Below, piece by piece: positions 1-7,318 of a stretch of DNA of 10,149 nt (position 1 is its first letter; each line of letters starts with the position of its first letter). Position numbers and translations under genes: made by a program. The notes below the pieces were generated by a model. That model searched no databases. It was not told the origin of the DNA and was given only the letters and a program-made list of their open reading frames with translations. This DNA is from Bacteroidota bacterium (GTDB taxonomy: Bacteria > Bacteroidota > Bacteroidia > Chitinophagales > Saprospiraceae): the NCBI GenBank assembly GCA_018969455.1, contig JAGWYI010000104.1:1-10149 (forward strand), written 5' to 3'.

Positions 1-396
1 CGTTTGCAGGAAATTGCCGAAAAAGCCCTGAAGGAGGTGACTTATCACCTGCGCTTTTCCTCTGAATGGGTGCTGCGACTTGGAGATGGCACCGAATTCA
101 GTAAACAAAAAATGCAAACGGCCATCAACGAGTTATGGATGTTTACCGGCGAACTTTACACCTTTGGCCCAGCCGAAATTTGGGCTGCCGAACAAGGATT
201 CGGCCCGGAAGAATCCATTCTGAAAACAGCGTGGCATAACAAAGTAAGCGAAATTCTCCAAGAAGCAAATCTTCAGGAACCCGAAAGCACCTGGATGCAA
301 AAAGGGGGAAAAACTGGCCGACACACCGAACATTTGGGATATATTCTGGCCGAAATGCAGCATCTGCAACGCACCTATCCCGGATTGCAATGGTAA
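1..396 (+). CDS. paaC: Phenylacetyl-CoA epoxidase subunit PaaC, C-terminal part (5' end outside window)
   Basis: The open frame runs from the first base to a TAA at 394-396, giving 131 residues, about half of a typical PaaC of roughly 250 residues. It is recognised by the run KEVTYHLRFSSEWVLRLGDG near its start, a hallmark of the family, followed by a helical region ending in HTEHLGYILAEMQHLQRTYP. PaaC is a ferritin-like protein without its own di-iron site. It pairs with catalytic PaaA in the PaaABCE complex, which turns phenylacetyl-CoA into its ring-1,2-epoxide in aerobic phenylacetate breakdown in the cytoplasm. In many genomes paaD and paaE follow paaC on the same strand. Here paaC is followed at once by a convergent gene, so it is the last gene of its transcription unit. 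The true start lies upstream of the window. Confidence 0.9.
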   Translation, partial: RLQEIAEKALKEVTYHLRFSSEWVLRLGDGTEFSKQKMQTAINELWMFTGELYTFGPAEIWAAEQGFGPEESILKTAWHNKVSEILQEANLQEPESTWMQKGGKTGRHTEHLGYILAEMQHLQRTYPGLQW

Positions 397-398
397 CT

Positions 399-1439
399 TT
401 ATAAAACTCCCGTCTCTAACAAGCGCAAAGTTTGCGCTCCTGTATCCAGCCGCGCCTCAATGCCGTAGGGTAAGGTGGCCATGTGCGATACATGACCAAA
501 CGGTAGGCCGTACTGAACTGGAATGCCCAATCCACCCAAACGGTCAACCAGGGTTTCCCGAAGCGACATCGAAGCATCTCCCTTGGGCTGGCATTCGTTA
601 AATACCCCCAGCGCAATACCGGCTGCATGTTTTAAGTCGCTCGACATAAGCAATTGGGTCAACATACGGTCTATCCGGTAAGGCTGCTCCCCTACATCTT
701 CCATAAAAACCAGTTTGCCTTTAAATGAGGGCAAATAAGGCGTCCCTGCCAAAGCCGAAAGCAAAGCTAAATTACCTCCCGTAAGTTGTCCCTGCGCAAC
801 ACCGGGAGCAACAACAAAGGGACGAAAAGCTTCATCATCCAGTTGGATATCGGAACCCGGGGCAGAAATATCCAATATGGCCTGGGGCTCCATTAATACT
901 TTTTTGAAATAAGACAGCGTATCTTCCGGAAATTCCGATGCCCCCACCGGACCATGAAAGGTAATCAGACCAGTTTTGGCATGAATGGCCAAATGCAAGG
1001 CGGTAACATCGCTATACCCAATTAAAGGTTTTGGGTTTCTTCGAATCAGATCATAATCCAGCTGATCCAACAAACGCGTACATCCATAACCACCTCGTAC
1101 ACACCAAATTGCATCTACCTCCGGATCTGAAAAAGCCGCATGAATATCGGCCAAACGCGCAGCATCGGAGCCCGCCAAATGACCGTTTCGGTCGTATATG
1201 GCTTTGCCGGGTTTTACCTGCCAACCCAACATGCGTAAATTGGCAAATGTTTTTTCAAATTTTTCCGGAGCTGGCGGACTCGCCGGCGCAATAAGCCCGA
1301 TGGTCGCATCAGACGGTATCCGGGTTGGTTTGATATGCTTCACCGTGTTCATTTTCAGGGCCTGCGCCAAATTAATGCCCGACCACCTTGCTCCCAGTGC
1401 CCACACACCTCCGCCCAGCAGAAACTTTCGCCGCATCAT
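399..1439 (-). CDS. LD-carboxypeptidase, peptidase family S66 (LdcA-like), with Tat-type signal
   Basis: This S66 serine peptidase would remove the terminal D-alanine from L,D-linked muropeptides during peptidoglycan recycling. I chose the ATG at 1439 (346 aa). The longest frame starts at 1496 but would overlap the upstream gene by 55 bp, and 1439 leaves a 2-bp gap. From this start the protein begins MMRRKFLLGGG, a twin-arginine-like signal with a short hydrophobic stretch and a plausible cleavage site near residue 27 (LAQA). The expected S66 triad is visible: nucleophile Ser143 in IGYSDVTALH, Glu247 in VFMEDVGEQPYRIDRML, and His316 in LPFGHVSHMATLPYG. The HGPVGASEF segment is also typical. 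Classical LdcA is cytoplasmic, so export would place this enzyme in the periplasm or envelope. It appears to share a transcript with the upstream DUF5009 gene. The family call is firm; the substrate and the export are inferred. Confidence 0.9.
   Translation of the reverse strand: MMRRKFLLGGGVWALGARWSGINLAQALKMNTVKHIKPTRIPSDATIGLIAPASPPAPEKFEKTFANLRMLGWQVKPGKAIYDRNGHLAGSDAARLADIHAAFSDPEVDAIWCVRGGYGCTRLLDQLDYDLIRRNPKPLIGYSDVTALHLAIHAKTGLITFHGPVGASEFPEDTLSYFKKVLMEPQAILDISAPGSDIQLDDEAFRPFVVAPGVAQGQLTGGNLALLSALAGTPYLPSFKGKLVFMEDVGEQPYRIDRMLTQLLMSSDLKHAAGIALGVFNECQPKGDASMSLRETLVDRLGGLGIPVQYGLPFGHVSHMATLPYGIEARLDTGAQTLRLLETGVL
422..438. repeat. 17-nt perfect inverted repeat in the 3' end of the LD-carboxypeptidase gene
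   Basis: AGCGCAAA and TTTGCGCT (8 bp each) flank a single G at 430. The repeat lies inside the last codons of the LD-carboxypeptidase gene and just beyond the paaC stop. No clear T-run follows on either strand, so it is a weak candidate for limiting convergent transcription between the two genes and may be coincidental. Confidence 0.4.
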
Positions 1440-1441
1440 GG

Positions 1442-2563
1442 CTATAACTTTATGAATATTTTTCTGGCATATAGAATTCGACAAACCGTCCAACATACCA
1501 GCATGTAAAAAAGAGCAAATAAAAAAGAACCAATCTCAGCCGCATCAATGGGCTTAAACCAACTTATATAAATCCATTCTTTTAAATTGACCACCTTGTC
1601 GCCCATGGGTACATTGATTACATACATGATCATCACCAATGCTTCAGACAACACATAGGCGAATAATGAATTGGTCCCAATGGAAATAAAAAATCCGGAA
1701 CCGTTCCACCATTTTCGCACATCCAGCAACCAGATTGTTCCGGCAAATAAAATCATGGAAATTCCTCCAGCATAAAGCACATAGGAACTGCTCCAAATTT
1801 TCTTGTTGATAGGGAAAAAAAGATCCCAAAACAAACCAATAAAGCCGCAAATCAAACCAAATACCAACAAATCCCGTACAGCCAGATCCTTTTGGTCTTT
1901 GCGACTGGCCAACAGATTTCCACTCAGCCAACCCAATATGACCGTTACGATAGCCGGGAGCGTACTCAATACACCTTCGGGGTCGAAAGCAATTACATAC
2001 TTTGGTGCAACCTGTTCATGATAAAGATGATTGAGGCCAAACAACCATTTGTCGAGTCGAAGAATTGCGCTGCCTTCTGCTTCGAGCGGATTGGCGCCGG
2101 GTAACGCAAAAGCGTACAAAAGGGCCCAATAAACCAACAAAATGGCGGCCGAAACCCAGATAAGCCATTTTTTGGAAACATTTAAAACCAAAACAGATGC
2201 CAAGCCATAACCCAGCGCCAGTCTTTGCGGCACGCCCATGATGCGCCAGGTATCCCAATTCTTCCAAACAAATGGAAAATTATTCAAAATGAGCCCAATC
2301 AAGAAAAGCAACGCCGTTCGACGCAGAATCTTCCATCCGGCTGCTGCCGACCACTGCCGGTCGAACTTCCCGAATGCAAACCACATCGAAACCCCAATGA
2401 TGTACATAAAGGACGGGAAAACGAGGTCGGTGGGTGTGCATCCATTCCAAATGGCATGCCGCAAGGGCGGAAACACATATTCGCCAGTACCAGCGGTGTT
2501 TACAATGATCATAAACACGATGGTCATGCCCCGAAAAAAGTCAATGGCAAGGTATCTATTCAT
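1442..2563 (-). CDS. DUF5009 / heparan-alpha-glucosaminide N-acetyltransferase-like membrane protein (COG4299, NagX type)
   Basis: This is a polytopic inner-membrane protein of 373 residues, the usual length for the bacterial family, with about ten hydrophobic segments. The N-terminus reads RYLAIDFFRGMTIVFMIIVN, followed by the family signature RHAIWNGCTPTDLVFPSFMY at residues 35-54. His36 in this signature aligns with the histidine regarded as the acetyl-group carrier in human lysosomal HGSNAT, which transfers acetyl from cytoplasmic acetyl-CoA across the membrane to a glucosamine. Bacterial relatives (NagX) often sit in amino-sugar utilisation clusters and are suspected transport or acetylation proteins. 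The partner here is an LD-carboxypeptidase starting 2 bp after this stop codon, so a role in cell-wall sugar or muropeptide salvage is plausible but unproven. It is the first gene of the minus-strand unit; no convincing promoter was seen in the divergent spacer. Confidence 0.85.
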   Translation of the reverse strand: MNRYLAIDFFRGMTIVFMIIVNTAGTGEYVFPPLRHAIWNGCTPTDLVFPSFMYIIGVSMWFAFGKFDRQWSAAAGWKILRRTALLFLIGLILNNFPFVWKNWDTWRIMGVPQRLALGYGLASVLVLNVSKKWLIWVSAAILLVYWALLYAFALPGANPLEAEGSAILRLDKWLFGLNHLYHEQVAPKYVIAFDPEGVLSTLPAIVTVILGWLSGNLLASRKDQKDLAVRDLLVFGLICGFIGLFWDLFFPINKKIWSSSYVLYAGGISMILFAGTIWLLDVRKWWNGSGFFISIGTNSLFAYVLSEALVMIMYVINVPMGDKVVNLKEWIYISWFKPIDAAEIGSFLFALFYMLVCWTVCRILYARKIFIKL

Positions 2564-2794
2564 CCGATAGGTGCAGCTAATACTTCGCGCCGCACCGTTT
2601 CCGGTTGTATTTTAACCTAGAACGGGGAAAATCAGCGCTCCGCATGTCCATAATTGCTGCCTTTTAGGCAATACCTGGTACAGATGCCACAAGGAAGCTT
2701 GAATAAGTGCCAAAAGTAGTTTTTTTTATACATAATACACATCCTATTTACACAACAGAATTACCTTTGATCTTAACTTATCTTTTTATAAATT
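2564..2794. other. Divergent intergenic region between the DUF5009 and DUF2027-Smr genes
   Basis: This 231-bp spacer separates two divergent starts and must hold promoters for both. The half nearest the plus-strand gene is strongly AT-rich, with a run of eight Ts around 2720-2727. A -7-like box for the plus-strand gene is listed separately. I found no TAnnTTTG match for the minus-strand gene and no small ORF or RNA gene. Confidence 0.6.
2762..2769 (+). promoter_or_regulatory. Candidate Bacteroidota -7 promoter box for the DUF2027-Smr gene
   Basis: TACCTTTG matches the Bacteroidota sigma-ABfr -7 consensus TAnnTTTG exactly and lies 25 bp before the ATG at 2795, which predicts a leader of about 20 nt. 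No good TTTG or TTG -33 element is present at the usual distance, so this rests on the -7 box and the AT-rich context. Confidence 0.45.
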
Positions 2795-3850
2795 ATGCTT
2801 TTTGCAATTGGCACAAGGGTTCGTTTTCGTTATACCGGAGAATGCGGCATAATAACCGCTCAACTGGATGGAGAGATGTTGCAAGTACGGCTAGACAACG
2901 ACCCCGATCTGGAGATTCCTGCTTTTGAAGAAGACCTGATGCGTGATGAAGGTGCAGAACCGAGTTCGGCCGGTGCAAAATTTATAATCGGAAAACAGGA
3001 TAAAAAGCCGGAAGCGCCGCCCCGACGGGAAATCCGCATTCCCTACCACATCCTCAAGCCCAAGGGCATTCAGCTGGCATTCGAGCCTATGCCCGGACGA
3101 GATGGCACCGTAACCAGGTACAAGGCATGGTTGATCAACGATACCCAGGAAGAATTTTTGATAGAACTGGATTTGTACTCTTCCAAACGGGATGTGGTTG
3201 TTACTGATGACAAATTGGCCTCCGCTACGGCTATTGAACTGGGCGACTTGTTGTACGACGACCTCAACGAAAATCCGGAATTGTGGCTACGCGTGCGCCG
3301 AATCACCACCGAAGGCCCCGACCATGCCATTGAAAAAACGATAAAAATTCGGCCCAAGCAATTTTTCAACAAGCTTCAAACAGCGCCCATCCTCAATTTG
3401 TTGGCGCATTTGTTTGTTGTGATAGATTCCTTTGAATCGCCCGTTGCAGACCCGGGAACACGCGATGACCTGAAGCAATACACGAAAGAAAAAGCAGGAA
3501 AGCGCCGTTCGACGCCCGAAAGCAATTCAAAACCGTATCACGCTTTCAACATTGAAGAATTTGCCACTTTTTTACCGGAGATCGATTTACACATCGAAAA
3601 CTTGATGAACGGGCACGCCCGCATTGACAAAGGGGAGATTTTACGCATTCAAATGGTGCATTTTCACCGATTTTTAGACAAGGCGATCCGATTGGGTGTG
3701 CCCAAAGTATTTGTTATTCACGGCGTTGGAGAAGGGAAACTTCGGGAGTTGATTGCCGAGACTTTGCGTAAAATGCCCGATGTTGTCAAATTCAAAAACG
3801 AGTTTCACCACAAATATGGTTACGGCGCAACCGAGGTGATTTTACAATAA
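2795..3850 (+). CDS. DUF2027 domain protein with C-terminal Smr domain
   Basis: This 351-residue soluble protein has no signal peptide. The N-terminal part (about residues 1-50, GTRVRFRYTGECGIITAQLD) looks like a small beta-barrel and, with the middle region to about residue 215, matches the DUF2027 proteins found in Bacteroidota. A charged linker at about 220-250 leads to a C-terminal Smr domain (about 260-351). Its two hallmarks are IDLHIENL (His266) and VIHGVGEGKL (residues 307-316), the glycine-rich HGxGxG loop. Smr domains of MutS2 and related proteins act as nucleases or ribosome-collision factors, and the stand-alone role of DUF2027-Smr proteins is unknown. The usual LDLHG motif appears here as IDLHI, lacking the glycine. 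The gene is a single-gene unit with its own candidate promoter, ending inside a strong terminator. The domain call is firm; the function is not assigned. Confidence 0.88.
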   Translation: MLFAIGTRVRFRYTGECGIITAQLDGEMLQVRLDNDPDLEIPAFEEDLMRDEGAEPSSAGAKFIIGKQDKKPEAPPRREIRIPYHILKPKGIQLAFEPMPGRDGTVTRYKAWLINDTQEEFLIELDLYSSKRDVVVTDDKLASATAIELGDLLYDDLNENPELWLRVRRITTEGPDHAIEKTIKIRPKQFFNKLQTAPILNLLAHLFVVIDSFESPVADPGTRDDLKQYTKEKAGKRRSTPESNSKPYHAFNIEEFATFLPEIDLHIENLMNGHARIDKGEILRIQMVHFHRFLDKAIRLGVPKVFVIHGVGEGKLRELIAETLRKMPDVVKFKNEFHHKYGYGATEVILQ

Positions 3851-3882
3851 AAAAGGCCTTGTCGTTTGACAAGGCCTTTTTT
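3849..3882. terminator. Bidirectional intrinsic terminator between the convergent DUF2027-Smr gene and gldN
   Basis: A perfect 15-bp stem (3849-3863 with 3868-3882) encloses the 4-nt loop GTTT. The core is GGCCTTGTC, and the A-run on one side and T-run on the other give a U-tail in both directions. The stem includes the last two bases of the DUF2027-Smr stop codon, and gldN ends 18 bp beyond the stem, so one element serves both genes. Confidence 0.93.
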
Positions 3883-3899
3883 TGTTGTGCAACGGCAAA

Positions 3900-4802
3900 T
3901 TAATACTGCCAAAGGTCGTGTTCGAAGTTGAAAATTTCGTTTTTGATTTTTTCAGACTCCATCAGCAAATCGACACCTTGCAGGTATTCTTCAATTTTGC
4001 GGTCGTAAACGTTTGATTCTTTGTAGATATAGCTGGCGAAATAACGCATTTCAAACAGGTCTTCCCAGGAAATGGTTGCATTTTGGTTGCCGCCTGGTGT
4101 GAATACACGGTGGCGGGCAAACAATTCGCGGGCTTGTGGGTAATACACCCAAAACATCGGCTTTTCAAAACGGAAGTTGCCTTCGTTGTCTTTCACGTCG
4201 ATCATGGGTGCAATACCCAGAATGCGTACTTGCAACGTAGAGGTTTCTTTGTCGAAGAACCATACTTCTTTCAAGCGGAAGCGCTTAACATCTTCCCAGT
4301 TGATGTCATTCCGAACGATCTGAACTTTTTCCTCGTAGGTTTCGGGGTCAAAAGTTACAACCGTATCGGTTTTAGACAGCATAGAAAGCACGTCGTCGGT
4401 GCTCATGCGCTTTTTGAATTTTGCGCCTTCTTCGTCGGTGCTGTAAACAGGCAGATCGCCTTTGGTAGCAGCATCCGACAGGATTTTGAAAAATGGTTCT
4501 TCCGGATAAGCGAAGGGAAGGTTCATTTTTTCACGCACATCGATGATGCGCCAAATGCGCTTTTCCCAGAAGATATCGCTTTCGCGGATAGGCTGGTAAG
4601 CCAGTACGCGGCGTTCCAGCATGATATCTTTTTTTACGATGTCATCCAGCGGCGCTTCACCATCCTGGATCACCTCGGTGTCTTCGGTATTGGCAGCTGG
4701 AGTTTGGGTTTCAACATTTTCGTTGATCTGTGCCAGTACGGCTGTGCTCGTTGAAAAAACCAGCAACAGGCACAGGCAAGTCCATTTAATAAAGGTTTGC
4801 AT
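3900..4802 (-). CDS. gldN: T9SS ring protein GldN/PorN
   Basis: GldN/PorN is a periplasmic protein that binds the lipoprotein GldK/PorK to form the large ring under the outer membrane in the type IX secretion and gliding machinery. The 300-residue product starts with a typical signal peptide (hydrophobic LCLLLVFSTSTAVLA, predicted cleavage after Ala24 before QINEN). A low-complexity acidic linker follows to about residue 50. The conserved GldN domain then begins near LERRVLAYQPIRESDIFWEK and runs to about residue 290; its features include KRIWRIIDVREKMNLPF and a C-terminal half rich in aromatic residues. The gene is last in the cluster, as in Flavobacterium and Porphyromonas. It is set off from gldM by 110 bp that hold a terminator-like hairpin, so its level may be controlled separately. 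No TAnnTTTG box was seen directly upstream. Confidence 0.95.
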   Translation of the reverse strand: MQTFIKWTCLCLLLVFSTSTAVLAQINENVETQTPAANTEDTEVIQDGEAPLDDIVKKDIMLERRVLAYQPIRESDIFWEKRIWRIIDVREKMNLPFAYPEEPFFKILSDAATKGDLPVYSTDEEGAKFKKRMSTDDVLSMLSKTDTVVTFDPETYEEKVQIVRNDINWEDVKRFRLKEVWFFDKETSTLQVRILGIAPMIDVKDNEGNFRFEKPMFWVYYPQARELFARHRVFTPGGNQNATISWEDLFEMRYFASYIYKESNVYDRKIEEYLQGVDLLMESEKIKNEIFNFEHDLWQY

Positions 4803-4861
4803 GACTCGCTTGGTTGAGATTATGTTAGAAAAGAATGGTGTTTGTGTGTAAGCCAGATGAT

Positions 4862-4901
4862 AAAAAAGCTTCAGCCGGAAGAAAACGCCGGCTGAAGCTT
4901 T
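4862..4901 (-). terminator. Intrinsic terminator-like hairpin between gldM and gldN
   Basis: A perfect 14-bp stem (4888-4901 with 4865-4878) has a 9-nt loop. On the minus strand it is followed directly by TTTTTT, read from 4867 down to 4862. It starts 11 nt after the gldM stop codon. On the plus strand no T-run follows, so it is directional and acts on transcripts leaving gldM. It lies inside what is normally one operon, so it may be a partial terminator or an RNA 3'-end stabiliser that lowers gldN expression relative to gldM. Confidence 0.85.
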
Positions 4902-4912
4902 GTATTGTCATC

Positions 4913-6436
4913 TTAACGAATTTTGAAAGCCAAACCGCCGATGTTACGCGGCACAGCATCGCCCGGGCACTTCGACTTGATGTCGTCGAAGAAGTAAGCG
5001 TCGCCTGGTTTTGCTTTGTTGATCATATCCTGCACATCACTTCCCCAACGTGCGCCGCCGTTTTGTTTGGTAACGGGGTCTTGGCGTTTTGGAAGGTATG
5101 TAACCTCAAAGCCAACGATATCGCATTTAGCATCGAAGTCGAAGTTTTCGAGTACGCCGGCAATACCGCCCTGGGCTTTGAATTCACCATTCGGCATAGC
5201 CTTGCTTTTGTGCTTGGCGCCGAGCAGCGGAACCGGGTCAGGAATACGTTTTACGCGGTATTTGAAAGAACCCAGCGTTGTTCCGGCTGCGGAGAGCGTA
5301 ATGGTTGCTTCACCTGGAGCGGTAGCGCGCACAATGAAGTGTGATTTTCCATCGTTATTGAGGGTTACGCCTGTGGCAGAAACCTTCAAGTCGTTGGATG
5401 AAACACCTGCGGCGGAAACCGTAATGGGGTTATCTACACCGATGTAGAAAACGTTCATTTTATCCAACTGAACAGAGCAAGAACGTTGGCCTACTTCGTA
5501 AGAGAATTCAGCAGAATAGGGTTTTACTTCTCCGGTCAAAGGATTTTTAACAGAGATATTAACCTTATAGGTTTTAGTACCTGTAGAGCTGGTTCCGGTT
5601 ACGTAGTGCGCTTTACCGCCTTCAACGGGCAGGCTGTTACCGTCTACATTGATAGAAATGTTGTTGGCAGTAGAGCTACGTGCGCTCAGGAATACATCTG
5701 CTTCGTATTTATCGCCTGCAATGATGTAGCCTTTGGGTGCAGAAATAACCGGTTCAAATTCGTCGAATTTGATATCCACACCGCCTACCTTTTCTGCGCA
5801 GTAGTTCAGTACAGCTGTTGCGGAGTTTTTCGCATCGCTCTGAATTTTACCCAGGATAGGGAAAATGGCAGCCACCGGCATTTGTTTGAACTTAAACTCC
5901 GACCAGTTTTTAGCCGTGGTACCTGCCGGAAGTTTTTCGACATCAAGCGGCAGCGCGGCTTTAACCGTTTCGTTGTTATCCGCCAGTTCGAGCAATTTTG
6001 CCCGGGTTTCCATCAGTTTGGTTTCGATTTCCTTACCCAAACCTTCATTTACAAACATGCGGGTGGTTAAGTCCTTGTTCCGGATGTCTTTAGGTTGTTC
6101 CGGATTTTTAGGATTGGGGCCGCCTGCTTTTTCGAACAGGTTTTTCCGGATATTTTCGATGTAGGTAATGAAGTCGTTGGATACCGTCAAAGCCTGTTGG
6201 GCATTGTTGCGGTATTTTTCGTTCTCCGGTTTTTTATATGCATCTGCTTGTTTGTTGATGCCGGTCATCAGTGCATTGTTGTTGTTTTCAACAATTGCAG
6301 CGCTGCTTTTCATCCCTTTATCGAGCGAAAAGAAGGCATTCATCACCTCGGCAGATACGTTCAGTGCCAGCAGCGCCGTCAACACCAGATACATCAGGTT
6401 GATCATGAGCTGCCTTGGCTCCTTTGGTATAGACAT
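4913..6436 (-). CDS. gldM: T9SS/gliding motor periplasmic shaft protein GldM/PorM
   Basis: GldM is the rotor-like shaft of the T9SS motor. One N-terminal helix sits within the GldL ring in the inner membrane, and a long periplasmic part reaches the GldK/GldN ring. The protein has 507 residues, close to the family norm. The start has the conserved PRQLMINLMYLVLTALLALN, with Arg8 just before the single membrane helix (about residues 11-30); the matching arginine is functionally important in Flavobacterium GldM. The periplasmic region begins with a helical domain (about 35-215), followed by several beta-rich domains, including an Ig-like stretch around residues 330-400, and a conserved C-terminal domain ending GGLAFKIR. 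It lies 57 bp downstream of gldL with no terminator between, so the two motor subunits are almost certainly co-transcribed. Confidence 0.96.
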   Translation of the reverse strand: MSIPKEPRQLMINLMYLVLTALLALNVSAEVMNAFFSLDKGMKSSAAIVENNNNALMTGINKQADAYKKPENEKYRNNAQQALTVSNDFITYIENIRKNLFEKAGGPNPKNPEQPKDIRNKDLTTRMFVNEGLGKEIETKLMETRAKLLELADNNETVKAALPLDVEKLPAGTTAKNWSEFKFKQMPVAAIFPILGKIQSDAKNSATAVLNYCAEKVGGVDIKFDEFEPVISAPKGYIIAGDKYEADVFLSARSSTANNISINVDGNSLPVEGGKAHYVTGTSSTGTKTYKVNISVKNPLTGEVKPYSAEFSYEVGQRSCSVQLDKMNVFYIGVDNPITVSAAGVSSNDLKVSATGVTLNNDGKSHFIVRATAPGEATITLSAAGTTLGSFKYRVKRIPDPVPLLGAKHKSKAMPNGEFKAQGGIAGVLENFDFDAKCDIVGFEVTYLPKRQDPVTKQNGGARWGSDVQDMINKAKPGDAYFFDDIKSKCPGDAVPRNIGGLAFKIR

Positions 6437-6493
6437 AGGTCTTTACTTTTTTGATTGTGATTGGAATGAGATACTTGTTTGAACAGGCGGTGC

Positions 6494-7084
6494 TTATTGA
6501 CGGCCGATGTTGGCCATCGCAGAAAGCATGTTGCCATAAACAGTATTCAAAGAACCCAGGTTTTTGTTCAAAGAAGTCAACTGGTCTTTGTACGCTTTCA
6601 CGTCTTCCGTAGATTGCACCATGTCGGCCATTGCTTCATTCATTTTAGAATAGAAGTTGCTCATGGATTTCATTTGCTCGGAAGTACCGGAGAAATCTAC
6701 TTCTTGCAGGGCTTTCAGGGCGCCCATGCTTTTAGACATAGACTGGAGTTCGGTCAACATACCGCCCAATTGACGTTCAACAACGTCACCGTGCAGGGGC
6801 TGGAACTCAGGTTGTTGCATACCGCCGGTAGTCAATGGCTGCAGGCGAGCATCGTAGTTAGACAAACCCGGGAACAGTTTGTCCCAGTAGTAGTCAGGAT
6901 CAGGGCCCAAAACACCCAACATCAAGAAGATGAAGATCTCGATAGACATACCGAGGATCAACATTTCGGAAGCGCCTTCCCATGATTCGAGTTTGAACAG
7001 GGCGCCTGCAAGTACGAATGCCGCACCAACGCCGATCATGAGATTTTTGAAATACTTAAAGCCTTTGCTTTTAACGAAACTCAT
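6494..7084 (-). CDS. gldL: T9SS/gliding motor inner-membrane stator protein GldL/PorL
   Basis: GldL forms a pentameric proton-conducting ring around the GldM helices and drives both T9SS secretion and gliding. The 196-residue product has two membrane helices (about residues 15-32 and 41-60) and a cytoplasmic C-terminal part that looks helical and coiled (about 90-196). GALFK (Lys31) in helix 1 and Glu49 in helix 2 (MSIEIFIF) correspond to the lysine and glutamate that I recall as key charged residues of Flavobacterium GldL. The loop between the helices is about four residues shorter than in my recollection of that protein. The second glutamate of helix 2 (SAFE in Flavobacterium) appears to be replaced by VLGPDPD. 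The gene follows a 330-bp spacer containing a terminator-like hairpin and a candidate promoter. Confidence 0.95.
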   Translation of the reverse strand: MSFVKSKGFKYFKNLMIGVGAAFVLAGALFKLESWEGASEMLILGMSIEIFIFLMLGVLGPDPDYYWDKLFPGLSNYDARLQPLTTGGMQQPEFQPLHGDVVERQLGGMLTELQSMSKSMGALKALQEVDFSGTSEQMKSMSNFYSKMNEAMADMVQSTEDVKAYKDQLTSLNKNLGSLNTVYGNMLSAMANIGRQ

Positions 7085-7154
7085 TGTTTTTGAAACTTTT
7101 TAGCAGTTTAAAAAGAAACCAGTGATGGAGAAAAAACGGGGTTTTGAGGCGCCG

Positions 7155-7162
7155 CAAAACTA
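7155..7162 (-). promoter_or_regulatory. Candidate -7 promoter box for gldL
   Basis: Read on the minus strand, TAGTTTTG matches the Bacteroidota -7 consensus TAnnTTTG. It lies about 70 bp before the gldL ATG and would start a leader of roughly 60-65 nt. I see no clear TTTG -33 element at the usual spacing. Its place after the gldK terminator-like hairpin supports a promoter being needed here. Confidence 0.4.
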
Positions 7163-7207
7163 ACAATCACTGAAGAACTTGGTGTTATAAAAACCGGCTA
7201 AAATCGT

Positions 7208-7255
7208 GCCTGACATTACAAATGTCAGCTATAAGCAAACAGCTGTAATGTCCGG
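7208..7255. repeat. Competing inverted repeats upstream of gldL
   Basis: Three segments can pair in two exclusive ways. CTGACATT (7210-7217) pairs with AATGTCAG (7221-7228) as a tight 8-bp hairpin with a 3-nt loop. Alternatively GACATTACA (7212-7220) pairs with TGTAATGTC (7244-7252), a 9-bp stem that can grow past one mismatch using 7209-7210 with 7254-7255. In that second arrangement CAGCT (7226-7230) can also pair with AGCTG (7241-7245). This could be an attenuator-like RNA switch or a double operator. Confidence 0.6.
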
Positions 7256-7318
7256 AGCAATTTTGTACCGTATTTTTTGACGAAAATCGGATAGGGAGAG
7301 GACGCCCGGAGGCATATT

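Noticed and set aside
2225..2620. 131-codon plus-strand ORF antisense to the DUF5009 gene
   Set aside because: The minus-strand frame encodes a clear membrane protein with the HGSNAT-type signature; the antisense product is low-complexity and Pro/Arg/Lys-rich.
4083..4754. 223-codon plus-strand ORF antisense to gldN
   Set aside because: It lies wholly inside gldN, whose signal peptide and family sequence are clear. The antisense translation shows no recognisable domain and is explained by codon bias that avoids stops on the opposite strand.
4803..4860. Promoter for gldN directly after the gldM terminator-like hairpin
   Set aside because: A promoter would fit the model, but no TAnnTTTG match or spaced TTTG was found on the minus strand, so none is called.
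5486..6070. 194-codon plus-strand ORF antisense to gldM
   Set aside because: It is fully contained in the well-supported gldM gene, has no family resemblance, and has a cysteine- and phenylalanine-rich shadow-like composition.
6479..6985. 168-codon plus-strand ORF antisense to gldL
   Set aside because: It is His/Gln/Arg-rich, as expected for the reverse complement of a codon-biased gene, and gldL is certain.
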